Assembly (NCBI GenBank): GCA_003222395.1
Contig: QHWB01000062.1
Location: 147,393-211,392, forward strand
Length of the DNA stretch: 64,000 bases
DNA from: Acidobacteriota bacterium
GTDB taxonomy: Bacteria; Acidobacteriota; Vicinamibacteria; Vicinamibacterales; CAVVIG01
Direction of reading: 5' to 3'
Shown: positions 39,076 to 45,972 of the stretch, piece by piece
How the letters are laid out: every line of letters starts with the position of its first letter
Numbering within the stretch: the first letter of the stretch is position 1
Notes under the pieces: model-generated
The model's database searches: none
Told to the model about the DNA's origin: nothing
What the model saw: the letters and a program-made list of their open reading frames with translations, nothing else
Position numbers and translations under genes: made by a program

Positions 39076-39465
39076 CCGACGTCGACCATCACGCGCGGCG
39101 CCACGAGTCTGGACGCCGCCGCCGATCGCCGTCATGAACGCGTTCGTCGCGATCGGCTGCGTGAAGTCTCCCGCCGAGACGAGCTGTGCGGTGACGTCGT
39201 CTCCTGCCACCGGATTGATGCCGCTGATCGTTCCGCTGTTGTAGTTGAACTGCGCCGTCGGCGCGATGTGCGCGACGCCGGCGCCGCCGAAGACGTACGG
39301 CGACACGCGGCCGCGCATCGGCGCTTCGTAGCGGACGCCGCCCAGCGTGTAGGTCGCCGGCGCGTGCGCCGTGCCCGCGACGTTCAGTCCGTTCGATGCG
39401 GCGAGCAGCGTCGTCGTGAGATCCACCTGCGCCTGCAGCGCCGAGGGCTGCAGATTGCGAATCCG

Positions 39466-39789
39466 CTCGTGATGCTCATCGGCATCGTCAAGAAGAACGC
39501 GATCATGCAGATCGACTTCGCGCTCGAAGCCGAACGCCGCCACGATAAGACGCCGACCGAAGCAATCTACGAGGGCTGCCTGATCCGCTTCCGTCCGATC
39601 ATGATGACAACGATGGCGGCGTTGCTCGGGGCGGTGCCGATGGCGCTGGGGTTCGGTGCAGGTGGAGAAGGGCGTCGTCCACTCGGCCTCGCCGTCGTCG
39701 GCGGCCTGCTCGTCTCGCAGTTCATCATGCTCTACCTGACGCCGGTCGTGTACACCTACATGGCGGGAAAGGCAGGAAGGGCAGGATAG
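39466..39789 (+). pseudogene. C-terminal fragment of an RND efflux pump permease
   Basis: About 107 codons matching the last transmembrane part of AcrB/MdtB-type permeases: [57 protein letters not shown] and [20 protein letters not shown]. More than 900 residues are missing upstream, where the opposite-strand barrel fragment begins. The tail AGKAGRAG comes from the 9-nt repeat. The fragment starts in mid-domain with no Shine-Dalgarno sequence, so it is not expected to be functional. Confidence 0.85.
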
Positions 39790-39797
39790 GCCGGAGA
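39762..39797 (+). repeat. 9-nt tandem repeat GGCAGGANN, right array
   Basis: Four units: GGCGGGAAA, GGCAGGAAG, GGCAGGATA, GGCCGGAGA. Same orientation and consensus as the array at 38925. Confidence 0.75.
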
Positions 39798-39815
39798 AGT
39801 TGTGCCTATCCTACC
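39780..39815. terminator. Hairpin between convergent genes
   Basis: A 12-bp stem GGCAGGATAGGC / GCCTATCCTACC with one mismatch and a 12-nt loop. It covers the stop of the RND fragment and the stop of the EVE gene. No U-tract. Confidence 0.5.
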
Positions 39816-40216
39816 TGTCCAGCCATCTTCTCGATCCGCGTCCACTCCGCCTCGGTGACTGGCATTACAGACAGGCGCGAAATCCGCACGAGCGGAAAAT
39901 CCTTGAATGCCGGCTCGGCTTTGATCTCTTTCAGCGTGACGGGCCGCGCGAGCTTCTTCACCGGCGCGATGTCGACGACTGCCGCTTTCCCGGTTTTGTC
40001 GTCCGGATCGGGATACGCGTCGCCGAGCGCCTTCGCGATCCCCACGACCGCCTTCTCGTCGCCGGTGTGGTAGAAAAAGACGCGGTCGCCTTTCTTGACC
40101 GCGTGCAGATGCTTCTGCGCGACAGGATTCCTGACGCCGCTCCACATCGTTTTCTTGTCTTTCGTGAAGTCGTCGAAGCTATAGTGCGTCGGTTCTTCTT
40201 TGAACAGCCAGTTCAT
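39806..40216 (-). CDS. EVE domain protein
   Basis: 136 aa, the full length of a stand-alone EVE domain: MNWLFKEEPTHYSFDDF, TMWSGVRNPVAQKHLHAVKKGDRVFFYHTGDEKAVVGIAK, then FPLVRISRLSVMPVTEAEW. The family is related to YTH/PUA folds that bind modified nucleic-acid bases (THYN1 type). In bacteria EVE proteins are found alone or fused to restriction components. No restriction genes are nearby. Confidence 0.93.
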   Translation of the reverse strand: MNWLFKEEPTHYSFDDFTKDKKTMWSGVRNPVAQKHLHAVKKGDRVFFYHTGDEKAVVGIAKALGDAYPDPDDKTGKAAVVDIAPVKKLARPVTLKEIKAEPAFKDFPLVRISRLSVMPVTEAEWTRIEKMAGQVG

Positions 40217-40227
40217 CGAACCCCTTT

Positions 40228-40255
40228 GTAAGTTGTGAATTGTAAATTGTCAATT
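40228..40255 (+). repeat. Heptamer tandem array GTNAATT
   Basis: Four units: GTAAGTT, GTGAATT, GTAAATT, GTCAATT, in the short divergent space between the EVE and uracil-DNA glycosylase genes. The annotated GTG of the latter falls in the second unit. Confidence 0.7.
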
Positions 40256-40795
40256 GCTTCCTCACCGCGTGCCGCGTCAGCGCTGTTGCGTGACCGCGTC
40301 CGTCTTCCCGTGCGCGTGTTGTTCGTCGGGATCAATCCGGGCATGCGATCGGCGCAAATCGGCCACCATTTCGCCGGCTATTCGAACCGATTCTGGAAAC
40401 TGCTCTACGAGTCGCGGCTCGTCCCCGAGCCGATCGAAACCGAAGACGATGCGCGGCTGTGCGAATGGGGATTCGGAATCACCAACCTCGTTCCGAGAGC
40501 GACGCCGGGCATCGACACGCTGCGCCCGGACGAATACGTCGCGGGCGAACGCGCGCTTCGGCGGAAAGTGCGGCGGTGGAAGCCGAGCGTGGTGGCGTTC
40601 GTCGGCGTCACGCTCTTTCGCGTCGTGTCTCGCAAACGGTCGAGCGAACCGATTGGGCTCGGTCTTCAGGCCGACACATTCGAAGGCGCGCGCGTGTTCG
40701 TCCTGCCGAACCCCAGCGGCCGCAACGCGAACTTCTCGTACCCGGAGATGCTCGCGGCGTTCAGAGGTCTGCGGACGTGGTTGCGAAAGACTTGA
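40235..40795 (+). CDS. mug: Mismatch-specific uracil/thymine-DNA glycosylase (Mug-like)
   Basis: 186 aa from GTG at 40235, but the first 17 residues are read from the repeat and are not family-like. A TTG at 40286 (LRDRVRLPVRVLFVGINPG) is a likelier start. Mug motifs: VLFVGINPG with the catalytic Asn, GHHFAGYSNRFWKLL, GFGITNLVPRATPG, and NPSGRNANFSYPEML. Excises U or ethenocytosine from mismatches in DNA. Confidence 0.88.
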   Translation: MNCKLSIASSPRAASALLRDRVRLPVRVLFVGINPGMRSAQIGHHFAGYSNRFWKLLYESRLVPEPIETEDDARLCEWGFGITNLVPRATPGIDTLRPDEYVAGERALRRKVRRWKPSVVAFVGVTLFRVVSRKRSSEPIGLGLQADTFEGARVFVLPNPSGRNANFSYPEMLAAFRGLRTWLRKT

Positions 40796-40868
40796 TGCGG
40801 GTTCTTCATCGTATCGTTGCGGATAATGCGCTTCTCCAATGTGACAGCGCTCCGCATACTCGCAGGTC

Positions 40869-41513
40869 ATGGTCCCCCTGGTCCTGCTCGCGAGTCTCGT
40901 CGTCACGATCGATCTCCGTTCGATCGACGCCGCGCTGTCGGCGCGCGTGGTGCGCGGCATCGAGGCTGAGACTGCGGCCGTCTGGCGTCCGTACGGCGTC
41001 GACATCCGATGGGTCGGCGGACGCGACCGTCCAGCGGTCGTGGACGTCGAGTTGACGGCGTTCGTCGAGCGGAGAGCGTTGCCACCGCCCGCGTTCGCGC
41101 GTCTCTTCGCGCTCGGCGCCGTGCGTCTTCACGTCGACCTGCAGACGCACGAGCCGATCTGGATCTCCTATCAGGCGGTTGCGGCGCTCCTCGACGGACG
41201 TCCGTCGGATCGCCGGATGATGGCCACGCGCTTCCAGGAATTTGCCGACATCGAGATGGGTCGCGCGCTCGGACGCGTGCTGGCGCACGAGGTCGGACAC
41301 GTGATCCTCGGCGCGCCGTTCCATCGGCCCGCGGGTTTGATGCGTGCCCGATTCTCCGCCGACGAGCTCGCCGCGCCCGATCGCCGTCCGTTCCTGCTGA
41401 CCGACGTCGACGTCGCGCGTTTGAGGAGCCGGCCGAACTCAGAACCAAGAGCCTCGAACCCGGAACCCCGAACGCCGAACCCGGATCGAATCAGCGCGCG
41501 CGGTCCATCGTGA
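40869..41513 (+). CDS. Putative small zinc metallopeptidase with repeat-derived tail
   Basis: 214 aa, N-terminal hydrophobic segment (VPLVLLASLVV). The active-site-like motif is LAHEVGHVILGAPFHRPAGL: HExxH, a Gly and a third His four residues after it, then GLM like a Met-turn. This resembles small acidobacterial metzincin-like proteins, but the His spacing is unusual. The last 25 residues are encoded by the 7-nt repeat array and read PNSEPRASNPEPRTPNP, so the native C-terminus is uncertain. Confidence 0.65.
   Translation: MVPLVLLASLVVTIDLRSIDAALSARVVRGIEAETAAVWRPYGVDIRWVGGRDRPAVVDVELTAFVERRALPPPAFARLFALGAVRLHVDLQTHEPIWISYQAVAALLDGRPSDRRMMATRFQEFADIEMGRALGRVLAHEVGHVILGAPFHRPAGLMRARFSADELAAPDRRPFLLTDVDVARLRSRPNSEPRASNPEPRTPNPDRISARGPS
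41435..41483 (+). repeat. Heptamer tandem array GAACCCG
   Basis: Seven consecutive 7-nt units: GAACTCA, GAACCAA, GAGCCTC, GAACCCG, GAACCCC, GAACGCC, GAACCCG. It lies at the 3' end of the metallopeptidase frame, just before the convergent lipoprotein gene. Confidence 0.75.
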
Positions 41514-41994
41514 ACGTGCCGCCCTCGAACGATCCTTCACACGAATCGTCGCCCGAGTACATCCCGGCGATCCGTTCCGTCGACGCGCCCGCGGCGCTCA
41601 GGTCGAAGACGATCGTGCACATCGGCGTCGGTACGCCCTCGCCGCCCGGCGGGAAGACGAGCTTGATCGTCACCACGGTGCCGTTGATGGTGCCGGTGAC
41701 GGCGCCCGACTTGAACTTGTGGCACGACGCGCACGATCCGTCGGCGGCGTCGAGCGGCCTCATGTCGGCCGTGCCGGAGAAGCCGCTTCCGTTCTGCGTG
41801 ATCGTCCAGGCGAGCGTCTCGCGCCCCTGCACGTCCGATCCGCTGCCGGTCCATCGGCCGTTCAGATTGAGCGATGTGGGCGCCGCAGGCGCAGGAGGAG
41901 CGGCGGCGGACGTGGAGGGCGCGGGAGCGGTCGGCGTCGATCCGCACGCCGCGGCGACCAAGGCGGCAAACGTCAAGGCGAAAACGGGCCACAT
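41491..41994 (-). CDS. Small lipoprotein of unknown function with a CxxCH motif
   Basis: 167 aa from the ATG at 41994; a GTG at 42003 is also possible, just after a TATACT -10 at 42018-42013. The frame continues upstream to 42189 without signal features. Lipobox ALVAAAC, then a Pro/Ala-rich linker and a beta-rich domain (LNLNGRWTGSGSDVQGRE, TITQNGSGFSGTADMRP). CASCHK matches CxxCH, a possible haem c site, though one motif in a small lipocalin-like protein could be chance. Confidence 0.7.
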   Translation of the reverse strand: MWPVFALTFAALVAAACGSTPTAPAPSTSAAAPPAPAAPTSLNLNGRWTGSGSDVQGRETLAWTITQNGSGFSGTADMRPLDAADGSCASCHKFKSGAVTGTINGTVVTIKLVFPPGGEGVPTPMCTIVFDLSAAGASTERIAGMYSGDDSCEGSFEGGTFTMDRAR

Positions 41995-42232
41995 CTTCTG
42001 CACAACCGCAGCAGTATAGATCCCGCCACGCTTGCGGCCCGACCAGATCCCTGAGAGTTTTCCGCAACCCGTCGGACTTAGTTCGTCAAGGCGCGGACTT
42101 TTCCTGCGCGCTGTCGCTGAAACCGCACGGATCTGCACACATTCATCGGGTTCCGTCGTTGGCGTCACTGTTGCTGCCGCATGAAGCATCCGTCAACGGC
42201 CGAAACTTGTACTTTAGACGACGGAGCTCGAA

Positions 42233-44527
42233 GTGTACGTACTCGACCTCGACATCGCCTCCAGCAAGATTGGTGACAGCGCCCAGCGCGTCATCGACCG
42301 CGCCATCGAAGCCTCGCGCCGGCGCGAACACGCCCTTCTCGCGAACGAACATCTGTTCATCGCGTTTGCGCAGGTCGAATGGGATCTCTTCGCGCAGATC
42401 ATGCGCGACAGCGATCTCAATCCGCACCAAATCCTCGGCGCCGTCGAGGATCGCCTGGGTCGCATGGCTTGCGTGCCGGGCCGCGAACCGGAAGTGCCGC
42501 CGCAGACGAAGCTGATCTTCAGGCTCGCGCTGCACTGCGCCACGCGCGCCGGCCGCGCGGCCATCGCATCGGTCGACATCATGGCCGCCATGCTCGAGGA
42601 GTCGCAGGGCGCCACCGCGTCGATCCTCCGGCGCCACGGCGTCGATCCGGGCGCCTTGACGGTGCGGTTGCACGAGCGGCTGCGCGATCTCGAGCTGCGC
42701 GATGAATGGCTGAAGAAGCGATTCGAGCTGCCGCCGGTGCTGCGGCACTATGCGACGAATCTCAACCTGCTCGCGCGGCTGGACAAGGTGCCGCCGGTGT
42801 TCGGCCGCGACGCCGAGATCCGGCAGGTGCTCGAAATCCTCTGTCACCGCGAGCGCGCGAACTCGGTCATGCTGGTTGGCGAGCCGGGCGTCGGCAAGAC
42901 GGCCATCGTCGAAGGTCTCGCGCGCGCGTTCGAGTTCGAGGCTGAAACGATTCCCATCCGGCTTCGCGACTGTCAGATCGCGAGCCTGCACCTCAACAGC
43001 GTCGTCGCCGGGACGCACCTGCGCGGCATGTTCGAGGATCGGATCGAAAGCATCATCCGCGAGCTCAAGGATCATCCGAACCTGATCGTCTTCGTCGACG
43101 AGGCGCACACGATGATCGGCGCCGGCTCGGCGCTCGGCGCGCCGTCGGACGCCGCCGACATGTTCAAGTCGGTGCTGGCGCGCGGCGAAGTGCGCATGAT
43201 TGCCGCCACCACGTCGAGCGAGTACAAGCAGCACGTGCAGGAAGACGAGGCGTTGGCGCGCCGCTTCCGGACCGTCAACGTTCCGGAGCCGACGCTCGAC
43301 GAGACGCGGCGCATTCTCTTCAGCCTGCGGCCACGGCTCGAGCGCAACTACTCGGTGCGCGTGCTCGACGAGGCGCTTCACGTCGCGCTCGAGATGTCGC
43401 CCCGCTACATGCGCCATCTGCACCGGCCCGACAAAGTGATCGGATGGCTCGATACCGCCGCCGTCCGCGCCGAAGTCGGACGCCGATCCGAGGTGACGAA
43501 GGACGACGTCGTGTCGGTGATTGCGGACGCGGCGCAGATTCCGAAGGACATGGTGTTCCGCGACGTCACCGATCGGTTCCGCGGCGTCGAGGAGCGGCTG
43601 CAGCAGCGCGTCGTCGGGCAGCGCGACGCGATTCGCGCGGTGGCCCGCCGCCTCATGCTCAACAAGGGTCCGCTCAAGGACGGATTCGATCGGCCGGACG
43701 GCGTGCTGCTGTTCCTCGGTCCGACCGGCGTCGGGAAGACCGAGCTGGCAAAGGCGGTCGCGGAGTTCCTCTTCGGCGACGAGAAGAAGATGATCCGCGT
43801 CGACATGTCCGAGTACCAGGATGGCGCCGTCGCCGTCGACAAGCTGATCGGCATGCCGCGCGGCATCGCCGGCAGCGATCGCGGCGGCGTCCTGACCAAC
43901 CAGGTGAAAGACCACCCGTATTCGGTCGTTCTGCTGGACGAAGTGGAGAAGGCGAGCTCGAGCCTCCTCAACCTGTTTCTGCAGGCGTTCGACGAAGGAT
44001 GGCTCACCGACGGCCGCGGGCGGCGCGTGTACTTCAGCGACGCCATCGTGATCATGACGTCGAACATCGGGTCGGAGCATTTCCACAAGCTCACGAGCCC
44101 GCTCGGATTTCTCTCGGGGGCCCTGGGCGTCGACCAGGTTCAAAGTGAAGTACTGCGCGAGCTGGAGCGTCGCTTCCCGCCCGAGTTCCGCAACCGCATC
44201 GACGAAGTCGTGCTGTTCGCGCCGCTGACGGTCCACGAAGAGCGGGAAATCGCGTCACACTATCTCGCGCAGCTGACCGAGACGATGGCGAAGGAAGGCA
44301 AGACGATCGCGATCGACGGCGAAGCGCTCGATGCCATCGCCGCGCAGGGCTACAGCGTGGCCTACGGCGCGAGATTCCTGAAGCGGTTGATCGACGAGCG
44401 CGTCAAGGTTCCCATCAGCGCCGCCTGGCGCGACGGATCGCGCTTCCGCGTGCGCGTCGAAAACGGCGAAGTCGTCGTCGACGTCGAGGCGGACGATCTG
44501 GCCGAATCCGGGTTCAGCGCCGCCTGA
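42233..44527 (+). CDS. clpA: ATP-dependent Clp protease ATP-binding subunit ClpA
   Basis: 764 aa from GTG (GGAG 8 nt before). An N-domain with repeats (RREHALLANEHLFIAFAQ), first AAA+ with Walker A GEPGVGKT and Walker B LIVFVDEAHT, second AAA+ with GPTGVGKTELAKAVAEFLF and SVVLLDEVEKA. No long middle domain between the AAA+ modules, so ClpA and not ClpB. It unfolds proteins for ClpP. clpS, usually upstream, is absent here. Confidence 0.94.
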   Translation: MYVLDLDIASSKIGDSAQRVIDRAIEASRRREHALLANEHLFIAFAQVEWDLFAQIMRDSDLNPHQILGAVEDRLGRMACVPGREPEVPPQTKLIFRLALHCATRAGRAAIASVDIMAAMLEESQGATASILRRHGVDPGALTVRLHERLRDLELRDEWLKKRFELPPVLRHYATNLNLLARLDKVPPVFGRDAEIRQVLEILCHRERANSVMLVGEPGVGKTAIVEGLARAFEFEAETIPIRLRDCQIASLHLNSVVAGTHLRGMFEDRIESIIRELKDHPNLIVFVDEAHTMIGAGSALGAPSDAADMFKSVLARGEVRMIAATTSSEYKQHVQEDEALARRFRTVNVPEPTLDETRRILFSLRPRLERNYSVRVLDEALHVALEMSPRYMRHLHRPDKVIGWLDTAAVRAEVGRRSEVTKDDVVSVIADAAQIPKDMVFRDVTDRFRGVEERLQQRVVGQRDAIRAVARRLMLNKGPLKDGFDRPDGVLLFLGPTGVGKTELAKAVAEFLFGDEKKMIRVDMSEYQDGAVAVDKLIGMPRGIAGSDRGGVLTNQVKDHPYSVVLLDEVEKASSSLLNLFLQAFDEGWLTDGRGRRVYFSDAIVIMTSNIGSEHFHKLTSPLGFLSGALGVDQVQSEVLRELERRFPPEFRNRIDEVVLFAPLTVHEEREIASHYLAQLTETMAKEGKTIAIDGEALDAIAAQGYSVAYGARFLKRLIDERVKVPISAAWRDGSRFRVRVENGEVVVDVEADDLAESGFSAA

Positions 44528-44533
44528 TTTCCG

Positions 44534-45940
44534 TTACTGCTCGGAGTGCGTCGCGCCGGGCACGACGGCGCCGACGCCGTCGCGGAATTCGATCTTCGTG
44601 CCGAACGGCGTCGAGAACCTGGCGACGTCGTCGATGATCTTCCTGCTCAACTCAGGACCCGCCAGCATCGGCCATCCGCGCTGCGGCCGTGGCTTCTTGT
44701 ACCCGAGCGTGATCGGATAGAGCTTCACTTCAGCCAGCTGCCTGCCGACGAAGCGCGGAACCGCGATCACCGATTCCCAGATCCGCTCGTCGGCTGGGAA
44801 GCCGATCGTGTCGTTGTTCGAACGGCGCTCGTTGAAATCGCCGACGCCGGCGCCCGACTCGAGCGTCATGCCGAGCGGCGCGTAGTTTTCGGGCGGCTGG
44901 CGGAGCAGCGTCTCGTTCTCGAAGATGAAGTTGCCGAGCCCGTACATGACGGGCTTGCCTTTATAGATCTCGATGCCGCGCAGCACGTGCGGTCCGCTCG
45001 CCGAGACGACGTCGGCGCCGGCGTCGATCATCGCGTGCGCGAACGTGATGAAGAACTCCGGCGGGTAGTACCGCTCGGCGCCGGCTTCGTGCGTGTGCGA
45101 GTTGACGATCGTGTAGTCGGCGACCTTGTGCGCGTTCCTCACCACCGCGGCCATGGCGTCGACGTCTTCCTTGAGCGGCTCGGTGTGAGTGCCGGTTTTC
45201 TCGCCGGCGACGATGCGGCGGTTCGCCAGCGTCATCGCCGTGGCCGAGCCGTCGGCGGCGCGCTGACGTCCGTCTTCGCCGTTCTGCCCGCGCCCTGTGC
45301 CGATGCCCGCGGACGTGAGCGCGCCGCGCAGCGCGTCGAACTGCTCGCGCGTGACGATCTGGGTCGTGGTGAAGCGCAGCGGATTCAGTCCGGGCCGCGC
45401 GCGCGTATCGCCCCACGACACGCCGGCGCGGCTCTGATCGGGAAACGTCGACGAGGTCGAAATCAGCGCCACGCGTCCTTTGTCGGTGTCGAGGAACTTC
45501 GCCTCGCGCGCCTCGCGCAGGCTCTCGCCGAAGCCGGCCTGCACCAGTCCGGCCGCCGCGACGTGGCGCGTCGTGATCCGCGCCCCTTCGACGCCGTAGT
45601 CGCCCGTGTGGTTGTTCGCGCGCGCGACCATGTCGAACCCGGCCCATGCGAGCTCTTTCGCGATCGACGGATCGGCGCGCATGTACGTGCCGCCGCTTTC
45701 CGTCGACGGGTACGGCTCGTAGTCGTGCAGGAGCATCTCCAGGTTCGTGAACGCCGCGTCGGCGCCGCGGATGAGATCGATCATCTTGAGGAACGGCGGA
45801 TCGGTGTGCACCGACAGCTTCATCGTGATCAGCGAATCGCCGGTCAGCGCGATCGTAAAACTGTTGTCGGCCAGCATCGGCGCGACCGCCAGCGCGCCGA
45901 GCGCAATCGCGACGATCCATCGTGCGGAACTTCGTTTCAT
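44534..45940 (-). CDS. CapA/PgsA-type poly-gamma-glutamate-synthesis-like metallophosphatase, exported
   Basis: 468 aa from the ATG at 45940; ten further codons upstream come from the heptamer array. Signal peptide to MLADN. CapA family: FTIALTGDSLIT, DAAFTNLEMLLHD, FDMVARANNHTGDYG, VNSHTHEAG, DVVSASGPHVLRGIEIYKGKPVMYGLGNF. The fold is a calcineurin-like phosphatase. Members without pgsBC, as here, probably act on other envelope polymers. Confidence 0.9.
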   Translation of the reverse strand: MKRSSARWIVAIALGALAVAPMLADNSFTIALTGDSLITMKLSVHTDPPFLKMIDLIRGADAAFTNLEMLLHDYEPYPSTESGGTYMRADPSIAKELAWAGFDMVARANNHTGDYGVEGARITTRHVAAAGLVQAGFGESLREAREAKFLDTDKGRVALISTSSTFPDQSRAGVSWGDTRARPGLNPLRFTTTQIVTREQFDALRGALTSAGIGTGRGQNGEDGRQRAADGSATAMTLANRRIVAGEKTGTHTEPLKEDVDAMAAVVRNAHKVADYTIVNSHTHEAGAERYYPPEFFITFAHAMIDAGADVVSASGPHVLRGIEIYKGKPVMYGLGNFIFENETLLRQPPENYAPLGMTLESGAGVGDFNERRSNNDTIGFPADERIWESVIAVPRFVGRQLAEVKLYPITLGYKKPRPQRGWPMLAGPELSRKIIDDVARFSTPFGTKIEFRDGVGAVVPGATHSEQ

Positions 45941-45942
45941 AT

Positions 45943-45972
45943 CCAGTCCCCAGCAACCAGCCCCCAGCAATT
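45943..45972 (-). repeat. Heptamer tandem array CAGCCCC
   Basis: Units CAGTCCC, CAGCAAC, CAGCCCC, CAGCAAT on the plus strand, ending in the stop codon of the receptor gene (45973-45971) and abutting the start of the CapA gene. The heptamer resembles the CCCCAGT type of cyanobacterial STRR repeats. Confidence 0.7.

Noticed and set aside
41435..41483. Heptamer arrays as CRISPR repeats
   Set aside because: Units are 7 nt without spacers, and no cas genes are in the window.
41991..42189. N-terminal extension of the lipoprotein gene
   Set aside because: The frame is open, but a lipoprotein signal peptide begins only at 41994 and the upstream part holds a -10-like TATACT.
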